From Zeus faber (taxonomy: Eukaryota > Chordata > Actinopteri > Zeiformes > Zeidae), in contig OY482847.1 of NCBI GenBank assembly GCA_960531495.1, forward strand, positions 9,404,992 to 9,468,991: a stretch of 64,000 bases of DNA. Direction: 5' to 3'. The translations under genes and the position numbers were made by a program. Below, in pieces: positions 11,281-24,540 of the stretch. Under the pieces are notes generated by a model. It was not told the DNA's origin and searched no databases. It saw only the letters and a program-made list of their open reading frames with translations. The stretch's first letter is position 1, and each line of letters starts with the position of its first letter.

Positions 11281-12155
11281 CTCACATATGTATGTTATTA
11301 CATTACTGTATTGTTAGTTTTTCGTCCTGGGATGACAATATAATTAAGCATTCCAGAGCGGTAAGTCGGTTGCTTTCTACTCCAGCCTGCCCATTACTGT
11401 ATGAGTTACTGCAGAGCTGAACGAACACCCCTACTAGGAGCTAATTTCCCAAAATATAGACCGATTTCTCGAATTGTTCTTATTCAGAATAATACAATGA
11501 TGTAGAACACATAAGCATAATAAATCCCTGCAGTGTGGGTAAAGCTTGCCCTCCACATGCATAGAAAATGATCACAACACAAATGTCAAAAATGCCATGG
11601 GAGGGCAAAAGCATGTTTTCATTGCACTTCATCCATATACATTTATGATTCATACGAGGAAGTTACACCATAAGTTCTGGGAAATGACACGGTAAGTGAT
11701 GGTAACTGTGTACAACGCAGGCAGTCTTATAAGGCGTTACCATTTTTTTCTCTGAAAGTGAAGTCTCTCAAAAGACTTAATAAAATGGATTTTGTTTTTC
11801 GCATTTCTCCTGCATTCATGTTAACCATTAAAAGTTTAATTGGTTGTCTCAATGAAAACGTTATTCATGTTGCACAAATTAGTTCAATCAAAGTTTTGGT
11901 ATATATACAGTATATACAGTATATATATATACTATATAAATTGTATATACAGTATATTGTTGCAGGGAATAGGTCATAATTTGGCATGATGTGAAAAAAC
12001 AATATTTTTTATGTACAAATCTACCCGTCTACCAGTATTATGTTTATTAAAATCCCCTGTTGTGCTTTTTGTGGTATTATGTAAATCAACAAGTGATATT
12101 ATGACTGAGATTAAGTGCTAAGTAAAATACCAAGAACTGCTAATATGTTGTTTAC
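11281..12155. other. Intergenic, no gene seen; (TA)n near 11,905
   Basis: Unique sequence with a TA-rich palindromic stretch (TATACAGTATATACAGTATA) at about 11,901-11,957. No gene or RNA recognised. Confidence 0.55.
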
Positions 12156-12474
12156 TTAAAGGTGACCTATTATGTAAAACTCACTTTTTCAGTGATTGTG
12201 CACATAAATTGGGTTCTCTGATGGCCTACTAACACACACGCTGTGAAATCAGACAACCCAGAAGTTTTTTGTGAGCTGCCTATTTCAGAAAACATGTGAA
12301 ACAACACGTTTAGATTTGCGACCCCTTCACACGTCACTTGGTGCCTCAGTAGAGTTAGAACCGTCGACCATCGGACTAACTCCACCCACGGCTGCTCTGT
12401 TCATTTCACAGACCAGCACAAATCTTTTTAAAGAAAAGAGGAATTAATACTATAAATATTAATTATTCTAAAAA

Positions 12475-12515
<41 letters not shown>

Positions 12516-12860
12516 GTATGGACTATTGACTGTAGGCTGCGCTGGGCGATCAGCTTTTTTTTCAATTGTATTTTTTTAATTTACTGAAATTTGTTCAGAT
12601 GACCATTTTTGTGGACTGATGAGGTGAAGTCAGTGAAAGTTTATGAACTAAATACAACAGAATCAACAGATGTAAAGCTTAAACCCCAGTGGCTCACAGA
12701 ACCTGGAATTTCTACTCAAACCCCATTTTCTGACAGAACTAGGGGCCTCAGGAGGGCAGGGCCACCTACTTAAACAGAGCTTCCTGGAACACGATGGTTT
12801 AGAGGCATGTTAGAATGGCCAGAATGCACAAGTGGATTTAAGTGGTATTTTCCCTTTTAA
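12156..12860. mobile_element. TTAA-flanked MITE (Kolobok/piggyBac-like)
   Basis: The left end is TTAAAGGTGACCTATTATG. The right end, reverse-complemented, is TTAAAAGGGAAAATACCAC. Both abut TTAA, the target duplication used by Kolobok and piggyBac elements, and the left-end text is a familiar fish repeat start. No transposase is present. A (TA)n run at 12,477-12,514 has grown inside it. A diverged piece of the same family lies at about 40,935-41,075. Confidence 0.55.
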
Positions 12861-13355
12861 ATAAGGTTTTTTTGTTTTTTTTTTAATCTCTGTTTCAAGG
12901 TCTATTTTGTGCAATTTCCTCAACTTCATTTCAGTCTAATAGAAAATGTTCCTTAAAGCTGGAGAGCAGCTTCTACATACACTCTGCTGGAATACAAACA
13001 TGCATTATGGAAATAATCTTCCACTTGACTGGTGCTTTACAAGGAAATTATTGTCCTGCTCTCGATGCAATGCAGGGCTCAGAGTCAGGGCAGGGCACTA
13101 AATGCAAATTGTTTTTTTTATTTTGTTTGTTTTTTTTCTCTGTGAATGAGCAGATTTGTACGATGATTAGCTTGGAGACAGAACAATAGTGGTAGTCATT
13201 ATGTGCACGGTTCCCTCTGGAAGGGAGGGAACACTGAGAGGACACAGTCCATACATTCCCTCTCTCTCCTCGAAAAGCCCATGGTTTGGCTTTATTGTTT
13301 TTTAAGCAATACTGTAGATAATAAGTAGATATATTATATCTGGTTGGCGTCAATC
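12861..13355. other. Intergenic, no gene seen
   Basis: Unique sequence with several T runs. Nothing recognised. Confidence 0.5.
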
Positions 13356-13359
13356 GAAA

Positions 13360-13999
13360 TGAGTGTTTGATTTTCGAGCTTCAAAATCACAAGCAGGTTT
13401 CGCGATTCTACCAGTATTTTTGTGGGTAACATTGTCCGACATTTTGAGTTTAAAGGCGCTTTTAATTACACTTTTCGTGCAACAGAATCGCAGCACAGTC
13501 TAGCGGAGTCAGATGTGGAACCTGATCACTGAACAGAGTAAGGAGAGAAAGAAGGCTGTCGACCTTAGGGTTACACAAGATGATGGCGGAGAATTTGGTG
13601 TCAAAGCCAAAGGCAAAATAGTAAAATGTGTTGGTAGTTTATTAACCGCTGGGAAAAACTCTGAAAGAAGAATTTGAAAATGTGAATTGCAGTCGTCAGG
13701 GCATGAAACCAATGCGTAAATTGTTGATGGTGTGGTAAATGTTCAACTGTTCATTATTCTAGAGTTTAGTTTTGATAAAGCTCTTAACTGTTCTGTGTGT
13801 TGTTTAAATATTCTCATATTTTTGTCATTATTATTATTATTATTCAAATATAAGTTACCTATTGAGAAAAAAGTGTTTTTTCATTACAAAACAAGACTCG
13901 ATAGTCTAACAGTGGCATTGCTGTTAGTACTGAAAAAAAAAGTTGAAATCGAAAATCGAATCGAATCATGGATTTGGAGAATCGTGATGCCCCTAATAG
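13360..13999. mobile_element. Possible hAT-like non-autonomous element
   Basis: The right end, read on the minus strand, is TTAGGGGCATCACGATTCTC followed by repeated ATTCGATT phrases, a pattern seen at the ends of fish hAT-like repeats. Related CGAAATGAG/TTTTCGAG phrases sit near 13,360. The left end and target duplication were not found. No transposase is present. Confidence 0.35.
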
Positions 14000-14223
14000 A
14001 TAGCGTATTGATTATATGATTTACAGTGTATGATCTGAGTGAGTATACCCATATATATATAGGCCTCTATACTGTTTATACAATACATGCAAATAACATA
14101 TATTTATGCAGAATATGTATAGCTATACTGTACACACACACACAGTACATATCTATATCTATATATATTGTATGTCCGGAAGGTAAATTAAAGAGCTTTG
14201 TGTTCACACTACAGGATGATGCA

Positions 14224-14632
14224 ACCCGGTCTCACGCTTCTTTGTGCCCCCAGTCATAAAAATGAATCTTTTGAACCGTGTCCCAGAACACGATCGTAAA
14301 ACATTTTTTGTGCTACAAATAACAAAATTTTAACCAATTTATTTGAATGGGGAGATTTTCTTTATCCCTATTCTCGCCCAACCTTGAATTGAATAGGCCA
14401 TTCAATAAAGGAAAAGCGAATGGTTGTCAGGTTAGTTTTAGTGTACATATCTGCTACCCCCCCAACCCCCCCCCCAACCCCCCAAAAAAATGAAGAAAAT
14501 CTCCCAGTTCAAATGAATTGGTTTCAATTTTGTTATATTTGAGCAAAAAAACAGCCGGACAACTGTGCTCCCAAACACGATAAAATAGATACATTTTTGT
14601 GACCATGAGGACGAAAAAGCATGAGACTGGGT
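14224..14632. mobile_element. Fold-back MITE with about 140-bp arms
   Basis: The left arm (14,224-14,364) and right arm (14,480-14,632) are inverted copies. Left: ACCCGGTCTCACGC … ATAACAAAATTTTAACCAAT … GGGGAGATTTTCTT. Right, reverse-complemented: ACCCAGTCTCATGC … ATAACAAAATTGAAACCAAT … TGGGAGATTTTCTT. The centre carries poly-C runs. The ends match at 12 of 14 bases. There is no transposase; this is a non-autonomous DNA transposon whose superfamily I cannot name. Confidence 0.7.
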
Positions 14633-14646
14633 ATATAATTAAATAG

Positions 14647-14649
<3 letters not shown>

Positions 14650-14685
<36 letters not shown>

Positions 14686-14712
14686 ATATATATACAGTAT
14701 ATATATGTGTGT
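14650..14712. repeat. (TA)n microsatellite
   Basis: A TA run right after the fold-back element, ending in TATATACAGTATATATATG. Confidence 0.9.
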
Positions 14713-15215
14713 ATACATTTCAACCTAAACCCTTAACTGTTTCCAATTGCAGGTTGTGGCAGACGGACGGAGACTGATGGAGCTCCACGTTCCACTGTTC
14801 CTCCAGGTACCGTAACCACATTGTGCATGATTGTAGGTTTGATAATCTAAACAACAGGGATTATCTCTCTGCCTGGAAATTTGGACATATGTTGCCCTGT
14901 CAGCAAGCAATTCCAGGGTATGTAAAATAACACAGCCAGGAGCATAACCTCTAAATATTTCAAGGTGATGCCGCAGTCCTACGGCAGATAAGGAGATTTA
15001 ATGCTGGAGGTGTGGTCGTCTACATCGTTGTCGTTTGGTTTTCAAGACCAGGTATTTGCGAGTGTGCAATTTGCATTACATTGGCCTGTTATGCAAACCA
15101 ATACCAACTGGGGATAATTCTGATAACATTTTAACCGATATGTACTTGTACAGACCTGTGTTGGTTTCTCTTGTTTCTCTCGACCTGTTAAAATACTAAA
15201 AGTACATTTTCACTT
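14713..15215. other. Intergenic, no gene seen
   Basis: Unique sequence. No supported gene. Confidence 0.5.
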
Positions 15216-15523
15216 TGTGGTGTGGAGATGGGATGGTTTGGGCCGCCACACCTGACCTGGATCTAGGTGATTGGGTCAGGGTGGCTGCATACCTGGTTCT
15301 CATTGGTTGGGCTAACGAGCAACAGGTTAAAACCCCCATCTTCACACTCACTCAGGATAGCAGCCCTGTCATGACATGTTCTATTTGCTCCTGGCTAATT
15401 CCACCGAGCCTCCTCTCTACAATATGCTGGTGTCTACATCCCATCGTCTTCTGTGTCCCTGTGCCGGAGGGCCCTGGTAACCCCACTTGGGTGGGTGTGT
15501 GGTAGCAAAAACCGCCACACAGT
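15216..15523. mobile_element. Possible solo LTR or other 300-base insertion
   Basis: The unit opens TGTGGTGTGG and closes GCCACACA, so its ends are short TG…CA inverted repeats as in LTRs. It is more GC-rich than its surroundings. No identical target duplication was seen at its edges and no second copy is present, so orientation and family are open. It has no coding content. Confidence 0.3.
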
Positions 15524-16140
15524 TTTTTGTCTATCTTTAGAGTTTCTTTTCTAGAAACAAATGACCTGATAAACTGATATGCTGCACCTGCTTAAAGAAT
15601 GCTTGAAGTCCTGGCCCGCCATCGCTGCATTCTCAAAATATAGCTGCTAGAAAAAAAGAAAAAATCACAAGCGCAGTAGGATCATTTACGTATACTTTGC
15701 TGCCTCCGTTTTGTCCCCTGAAATAATACAAAACATGAATTTACAATCCACTGGCTCTGTTAAATCAAAATACTAATTACTCCAGAGCGTTGCGTTTTTT
15801 CTAATGTGTTTGGTCATTTCAGTTTCCTCCAAATTCATGGGAGAGTCAATTTTTGTATTCTCTCTGTAATTTGACTTACAGAGATAATGCAAAAACCGAC
15901 CCCCCCCCGAGGGCACTCTATTGAATGTGTTTCTTAGCCACAGTAGTAACAAGCTGTTGACAGCCTTGCAGGTGCAAACTAGCAGCTTTGTCTATGGATT
16001 TAATGACTATCTAGTGACTATTTTATCCACTGGGCATTCTTCTCACTCCAAAGGATGACAGTGGCAGTGGGGTGCCAAGTGTAGATTCCAAGACCATTTA
16101 CATTCTACATGGAATAAAATCAGATATTTTCACTTTGTAT
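15524..16140. other. Intergenic; end matches a repeat at 43.2 kb
   Basis: No gene seen. Bases 16,074-16,131 (AGATTCCAAGACCATTTACA and what follows) match 43,215-43,275 with scattered differences, so both belong to one unclassified dispersed repeat. Confidence 0.5.
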
Positions 16141-16142
16141 AT

Positions 16143-17605
<1,463 letters not shown>

Positions 17606-17607
17606 CA

Positions 17608-17965
17608 AGGTTCAAGAGGTTGACTTGTCACATACACATACATACGTTCATACATATATGCAGTGAAATGTCTTTGCAACACTCCCAGAGATTATGCACA
17701 ATAGTTACTAAACCGAACATAATAGCTAACCTAATTACTACCTAGCAACTAACTGAAACAAATTGATTCCTAAAGGGTTATGCAGTGAGGGAATAGAATA
17801 ATATGAATAAAATAAATTTAAATAAAATAAGACTCAAAAAGATAATACAGAGTGGGGTACAAAATAGAAGTGAAGGAAATTTAGTTATATATATGTGATA
17901 GGCTATTTGTATATACAGATATGTTCAGTAAAGTGCATGGGAATAAAGTGAGTATGGAGATATTT
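17608..17965 (-). mobile_element. 3' end of a LINE, minus strand
   Basis: Read on the minus strand it ends TGCAAAGACATTTCACTGCA … CCTCTTGAACCTTGAAAC, a 3' end common to fish non-LTR retrotransposons with a CTTGAA-type tail. Only non-coding 3' sequence is present; the element is 5'-truncated. Confidence 0.55.
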
Positions 17966-18690
17966 CACATTAAGCAGCATTTGCTGTCAGATCTGTCACA
18001 ATCTCTTCTTGCAAATTTGTTTTGACTGTTTTTCCACTTGCCTTTGCCATTTTCATTGAATGAAATTGAAAAAACTCCCTTTTGATAGTGTTAGAACCAA
18101 GCTCCAGAAAAAAATTGCAATTTTATAAAATAGCAGATTTGTTATTGGAGTACATGGCAACATCCAACGTTAATTAATACATATAGATTTACATCTAACA
18201 TATATAATGCGTGTACATGTAACTTATAGTGTAAAGTAGGCTCCAACAACGTTGCTTAGCAGTGGCTTAGCAACGGTGCCTTCCGGTCGTAATGACGGTC
18301 TGAAACTTTTCGTGAGAGCTGAAAACATCCAGGAGCTTCGATCGGAGGCGGAGCTTCGATCTGAGGCGGCGCTTATCGCAGCGCGTCACAGCTTTTCTCG
18401 CGCGAACAAATGGACAAACGGGTTATTTTTTTGTTGATTGTCAGATTCGGCGTCAAGCTTTACGTTTGGAAAGTGTGGATCAGGATTTGATCAGTGGGCC
18501 GGATAATAAACAATCACCAAATCAAACTTATTTACCCAAGTGAACATCCCTCCATCCGCCTCACAGCGACACGCCCTCTCTCCTGCTCATTCCCCCCAGT
18601 CGCAGTGTGGTGTGCTGCAATGCAGATGGATTCTCTATATCTCCGTTCAGGAAGGATGGAAAGAGGCGACGCCGTCCCTGCGTTCCCTCC
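17966..18690. other. Intergenic, no gene seen
   Basis: Unique sequence. A short direct repeat (GAGGCGGAGCTTCGATC / GAGGCGGCGCTTATCGC) lies near 18,345-18,380. No gene supported. Confidence 0.5.
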
Positions 18691-18810
18691 ATGCTCTCTC
18701 TCTCTCTGTCTTTCTCTTGTCTCGAATCGAAACGCACCATCATCACTCCTTCACCAACACAAAGCTCCAGCACTCACACCCCCCCCCACCCCCCCCCCCC
18801 CCCCCCACCC
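18691..18810. repeat. (CT)n and poly-C low-complexity stretch
   Basis: CT repeats near 18,690-18,715 and long C runs at 18,778-18,808. Several overlapping proline-rich open frames here are side effects of composition. Confidence 0.9.
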
Positions 18811-19990
18811 TCAGCCAAATTTCATATGCTCCAAAATTCATGACCTCATCAGAATGAAGAAATTGATTTAGCATGCTGTGAATCTCTTTTTGCCTCAGAA
18901 GCACATTCAGGTTTTTTAGTTTTTTTTTGTTGGTTTTCTTTTTTCAGTTTTGATGCGGGCGTGAAGATAATGTTCCGAATTTTCTGCACTCTTCAATTAC
19001 GTTCAGAGTTGTGGGAAATGTGACGGCGGAAACGACGCTGGAAGCGAGTTCAGTACGACAGAAAACGATGGAATATAAAAGCACGGCCGCAAGATTTTGA
19101 TTTACAGCGGAACAAATAAACATAGGTATATTTGGAATTTGAAATTTCCCCCCAAAAAAAGAACAACAAAAAAAACTTTGGAGGTCTCGGGCCTCCTTGA
19201 AATACAGAATGCTCTGAAATCCAAAGAGAGAAATGTAGACAGCGCCAGAGGCAGACAGACAGATACCTGTAGACAGAAAGACAATATGCACTAAACTCAG
19301 GATAAACAATAAATATAAACCTAAAAAGAACCCAGGACGCCATATGTATTATGATTGGGGGGAGGGAGGGGGGCGGGGGTTAAAAAGTTGTCTACTCCCC
19401 CTTAAGAGATGCTTTTTGTTTTGGAAAAAAAACTTTAATTTAATAAAAAAAAAAACATTCGGCATGGTGGCTGCAGGCTCTTGGTTAAGGAGGAATGTGC
19501 AGTTTAAATCTCCATTCCAGCCCCGTGATTACTGCCCTAGTTCCAAAAAAGTTCCAAAATAACTTCTCGGTGAGCAGCTGTTTGAATTGTGAATGCAGCT
19601 GTCACGGCTGGCACGCTCCTAAGACACCTGCTTGTTGTAATTGAGGACTAGAGCTGGTTGTCAAGCCAATCCGAAAAAAACAAAAACGGACAAAATAACA
19701 GAAACACCACCGAAAAAGGCAGTTTAACTTTGAAGCGGCGGTCTGAAATGTGAGTCTTCGAAGCGACGCGAGCCCACGAAGAGAATTCCAAAAGTCTGCA
19801 CCCCAATTGCAGCATTATTTCATGGTTCAAGGGGAACGGTCTCGAAAATCATGACAGCATAAGCCGAACGCGGATAAATTGCATTAGCGAAGAGGCTGAA
19901 TGGTTGCGAGTCAAAGCCTGACAGCATAATGGCAAAATGGCACAACAGTCACAGCTTGGAGAAATTCCACACTGCATCATCATATGGGAT
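18811..19990. other. Intergenic unique block, possible regulatory sequence
   Basis: Mostly unique, moderately GC-rich sequence with few simple repeats. At 19,830-19,925 it reads like conserved non-coding DNA (GATAAATTGCATTAGCGAAG and flanks). This rests on composition only. Confidence 0.3.
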
Positions 19991-19992
19991 CC

Positions 19993-20110
19993 AGACTCAA
20001 CAGAAACTGCACGTCGCGAGCTTCACAAAGCCGGAATTTCGTGACATGGATTCCATTGAGAAACCCCCTTGTAGCCAAGGCCGACTGACAAAGGCAGCGC
20101 GAGACCTGTC
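19993..20110 (+). pseudogene. Tc1/mariner transposase fragment (HTH region)
   Basis: One frame reads STETARRELHKAGIS, the second helix-turn-helix of Tc1-like transposases (VSTxTVRRELHKAG). It is followed in broken frames by NPLVAKAD-type text. It matches the minus-strand fragment at 56.7-57.0 kb across about 100 bases. Both ends decay into unique sequence. It is an old, dead piece of a DNA transposon. Confidence 0.6.
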
Positions 20111-21290
20111 GAACCGATTTTATTTTTATTTTTTCCCCAAACGGGGCGATGGTCATTTTCGCATTTTCGATAAGAGATTGAAGAGACTTCAGGAACGTTT
20201 TCAGAGTCCCCCCCCCCCCCCCGGGCGTGAAAGTTGAGCGAGATGTCATTTTTAGTCGTGTCGCATCATTTCTATCCCAAAAAAAAACGGGCTGATTACT
20301 GTAATTGTTGAGCAGAGACACAGAGGCTTCCTGCCGTCCAAGATCTACGCCATTAATATCCAAGGCCGACCTCAAGGCCACTTTCTTCCACTCGCAGCCG
20401 TTCTCACTATTTGGGTCAACTTTCTCCCTCGTAAGTAACTTTATTTCTGTAAGTGCTCCAACATCCAGAGCAGCGCCGCGACTTGGCCGCCTTTAGGAGA
20501 GCCGCTTTTAAGATAACAACTTTTGGAAACCTTGGCCACAAACCGGTGTGTTTCACGGCTCATATATTTGGAGCCGGGGAAGGGTCTGTTCTCGGTGCCA
20601 GTGAATGAGGAAAGTGAGATCGCACCTGCCTCTTTGTTCTATTCCCCGAGGGAGAACTTTGGGCTTTTTTTTTTTTTCCTTTGCTTTCCTTCTTCAGAGC
20701 GCAGTGAGTGAGAGTGATTTATTCAAAAGGCCACAGAGACAGTGAAATGATTTAGGACGGTCCCATTGGTCCCTAAAACGAATGTTCAGTTAATTGAAAT
20801 TACGAGCAGCTAAAGTCACCCGTGAATAACACAAACAGTCATCCATTAACGCACGCACGCCGCACGCACGCACACACACTGTGTCTCCCCTGGTTTAAAA
20901 GACCAACTTACAAAGGAAGAAATGAATTGGGGGAGAAATGGACAGAGTCTGAATAAAATGGCATTTTTCCAACGGCAAGGAGCATCTCAGGCTCGGTCTC
21001 TAAACAACAAACAAAAAAAACCCTCTTTCCAAGAACGAGAGACTGGGAGCAACAGGATGAAGAAGGCGTGGTGGCAAGGTGGCAAAGGTGGCGGCGAACG
21101 TTCTAGGAAGCGTCCCGATGGAACCTGGACTATTTCAACCTTTTTAGTTTAAATGCAGATGCGGATGCAGAGACAGAAAAAAAAAAAAAGACGACTCTTC
21201 CCTTTCCTCCTTGTTTTGTCTTCACTCCATCTCAAGAGGTCTATTGCCAACATTCTGTTTAATGTTCACATTTTTTGTTTTTTTTCGATT
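20111..21290. other. Intergenic, no gene seen
   Basis: Unique sequence with a poly-C run at 20,207-20,222, poly-T at 20,667-20,679 and a short (GCAC)n at 20,851-20,880. No supported gene. Confidence 0.5.
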
Positions 21291-21294
21291 TCGT

Positions 21295-21577
21295 CCAATT
21301 TTAAAAGTTGTAGTTAATGTTTATTATGAGGCTTATTGTGCATTACCATTTTTTTTTTGCTCCCTATCTTCAGGTTCATCTTTCTGGTTCACCCTAAGGT
21401 TTATTTCATTAGTCATTGTTTATTATATTTTACAATTTCCAATTTTCTAGTTACATTTTTGGTTCTTGGTTTTTGGTTCATTCATTTTTATTCCATTGCT
21501 TCATTATTATTATTATTTCCTATTTTTTCTATGTGAGCTGCTGTGACATTGCAATTTCCCTCCGGGGTTGTATCGAG

Positions 21578-21585
<8 letters not shown>
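21295..21585 (+). mobile_element. 3' tail of a LINE
   Basis: T-rich sequence leading to GCAATTTCCCTCCGGGGTTG then ATCGAGTATC. This is a mutated form of the tail (…CAATTTCCCTCCGGGATTAATAAAGTATCTATC) found on many fish non-LTR elements. A (TC)n array has replaced the end. Confidence 0.5.
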
Positions 21586-21611
<26 letters not shown>

Positions 21612-21724
21612 TATCTATCCCTCCATCTCTCCCTCAGTCTGTCTTCATTTCGGCTCCGTCCCTGTATCTCTCTTTCTATCTCGGTTTCCATCTTTGTAAT
21701 TCGGGGGTTGTCTTCGTCCGTAGC

Positions 21725-21777
<53 letters not shown>
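21579..21777. repeat. (TC)n microsatellites, two arrays
   Basis: TC runs at 21,583-21,608 and 21,729-21,777, with TC-rich sequence between. Confidence 0.93.
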
Positions 21778-21778
<1 letters not shown>

Positions 21779-22159
21779 CTCTCACATGATTAAAAATGTC
21801 ATTGTGCCGTGTTCTCTTTTTCCCCCCCCTGAATATAGCACAAAGAAAAAGACGACATTAAATTCTGCATGTTTGGTGAATCCATCCATTTGTTTCGGTT
21901 GGCAAAACTGGCCTTTTCGGGCCTGAAAAATGACTTGAAAGTGAGAGTTGAGGAGCACTCTGGCACTAAATGCAGCGCTGTATTGTTTTAGCGCAGCTAT
22001 ACGAGAAGATGCGGCGGGGGCCATCATGCTGTGCTGAACATGAATGAGATTAAGCAGGTAAACCAGCGGCTCTGACGCTGCTGTGCAACACACATCTTGG
22101 TGTTTTAGAACACCGTACGTAGTTTCGATTGTTAATAGCGGACCTTGTACCTTTGTGTA

Positions 22160-23215
22160 CTTTTCATTTTTTCAAGATACACAGTAGAGAGAAAAACAAT
22201 CCTCATTCATTTAAGATATTTCTTTGTTCATCCCGTGGGAATGTTTTGTGCAGCAGTTGCAGTACAAAGTAGGAAAGGAGTTTAAATGTATAGAATGCAA
22301 ATAAACAATATAAGAGTTAAAAAGTATCAAGAAGGTGCAATAGCCATATATACAGCCGGAAATGTCACAGGGTGGTGGTAGGTATCCTAAATATAAATGT
22401 TAACTAGTTTATAGTAGATATTCTAATTTCACAAAATGTAGCGATGATAATACCATCCATTGAATGGTAAAGTGCGAATCCAATATACAATGTCTAAATA
22501 ACACCGGTTAATGGTAAGGATCACAGAGATGTATGAGAAGCGGAAAATTGCCATGTATGTACAATATCAATCTGAAATACAGGTAAATGTTCAATGATTG
22601 TGTCCAGGATATTTCGCGTAATGTCCCTGTTATTGCACATGAGACCCATGGTGTCACATTAAGAGAGTTGAAAATAACTGTAATCCACTGAGAGATGAAA
22701 GCGAGAGAGAACGGGGAAGACGTAGGACGACGTAGCGGAACAGAACAGAGATGGAACGGAGGCTGGAACCACCTCGGCGCCTCATGCCTCTGCTGTCCGC
22801 CTCTCCGCCTGACGTAGATGAGGTGTGTACTGTAGTTTGATCGCCACAGGGAGAAAGTAGTCCCTGTGGCGTTGGACATGCATCGCGGTGGTATCAGTCC
22901 GCTGCTGAAAGGAGCTCCTGTGCGTGGCCAGCACATCGTGGAGAGGGTGAGAGTCGTACCCCATGATGCGCCGCAGCTGGCACAGCATCCTCCCCTCTGA
23001 CACCACCGCCAAAGAACCAAGCTCCGCCCACGGGACACGGGAAGCAGCCTCCCTGATGGGCCTTCTGATTCTGTTGGCGTTGACTGACCTCACCCTGCTA
23101 CGGCGTCTCAGTGTGTCGGGTCTACTGAGTCTGTGAAACCGCGGTAAAGGAGCAGAAACCGTTTCCAAGAGTCTCTGATCCCCTTGAGGTGCCGCATCCC
23201 TTTGACCCAGCGGTA
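22160..23215 (-). pseudogene. LINE 3' part: ORF2 C-terminus and 3' end, minus strand
   Basis: On the minus strand, 23,050-22,782 encodes VSEGRMLCQLRRIMGYDSHP then LHDVLATHRSSFQQRTDTTA and RHRDYFLPVAIKLQYTP. This matches the pattern (DxSHPLHD…LRSSF…ERYRxSFLPVAIRLYN) at the C-terminus of fish non-LTR retrotransposon ORF2 proteins. It is more GC-rich than its surroundings. Non-coding 3' sequence follows to about 22,160, with CACGGGATGAACAAAGAAAT near the end. The reverse-transcriptase part is absent. Confidence 0.65.
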
Positions 23216-24180
23216 GAGGTGATCTCAAATATGACAAAAACGCATTTAATAACAAAAAAATATATATGTGTGTCATCCTGATTGGTGAGTACCTGCAGTG
23301 TGCCACTTTGCATCACTGGAGTCGCTCTTCAGTTTTAAGACTCATCAAACATTAGGCTATAAAACAGGAAACGTGTAAGGGAGGCTCAATCAAATAAGTT
23401 ATTTTAACAGAAGAGATGTGAGATATTAATAATAATAACAAAAACTCGAAAAATTATTGGAAACTTTCAGTGGGTTGATACCGTATGTACAAAATGGGAA
23501 TAAATGACCCCTGGTTAGCATACACTGAGAGAAGAGAAGCTGCTCAAGGGCTCATGCGGGTTTAAATGCATGTAACATGAGTTTCAGAACCCACAACAAA
23601 GGCAAAAGCTGGTTTGTTATCTAAAAAAACATGTATCTCAGCAATTGTCCATTTGAATCAAATTTTACCACGGAGCCACATCTAAGCCGCACAGCAGAGT
23701 CACGCATCTTCTACAATAAACAAACATGCACGACTTTTTTATTCTTATTTGGGTCACCGGTGATGAGTAATTTATGTAAAATAATGTTTTGCTTTGCTGT
23801 TTGATGGAGCGTACTGGTAGAAAAACACAAATCCTCCATTCACATGACGATAAGTAAATAGGAAACATGGTTGGACAATAACTTCTGGAACTCTTCCATC
23901 GTTTCGCATATGCACTGGAATCCCCTTGAATACATGTAGCCAGAACAAGATAAGCTCAGATTTGCTATAACAACGTCCATTTACCTGAAAAAAGTTCTTT
24001 ACATAAATTACATAAACACTCTCTCCTTTACCATCACATCTGCGGGGATTATTCTGAATTTAATCTGAATTTGGAGACAATTTTAAGGATTTTAGAGACA
24101 AGAAAATCACGTGTAGTTTCACATAATAACACATTAACACAGTCCTTATTAGTCCACATTAAAAAGTACTGTTAATATTA
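23216..24180. other. Intergenic, no gene seen
   Basis: Unique AT-rich sequence without simple repeats of note. Confidence 0.5.
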
Positions 24181-24540
24181 AACTGCAGGAGGCCGGCGCA
24201 TTGCAACTGAGCAAATCAACATTAATTAAATCAAGGTGGTTAGTGATGGATGTTTTAATAGAAGATGGTTTAATAATACTATGAAATTAGTTTTTTGTTT
24301 TTTTCTAAACTCAGCAGCGTTGCTATTGTTTAATCAATTTACAATTAATGCAAATTATTAATCAAAGGAGTGACCACCTTGTCATTGTCAGTAAAGCCCA
24401 TTAGCAGCTCTAAAAGCATCAGGGCGCTTGGGCTCTGGTGTCTTTCGGATTTTAATTTGTAAACGCTGCAACAGAACAACATGCACTGTAATTCCATGAT
24501 AGCATTGTCTTTAATGTAACATAATAACATAGTCGATCCA
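24181..24540. promoter_or_regulatory. Candidate conserved non-coding element
   Basis: The block is free of simple repeats and rich in ATTAAT/TTAATTA-like homeodomain cores (AACATTAATTAAATCAAGG, ATTATTAATCAAAGGAGTG). It has no open frame and resembles vertebrate developmental enhancers in base texture. This is an impression without alignment; it may be ordinary unique DNA. Confidence 0.3.

Noticed and set aside
10905-11285. Minus-strand open frames of 123-126 codons over the LINE 3' part
   Set aside because: They lie antisense to the L2-like element and show no known domain.
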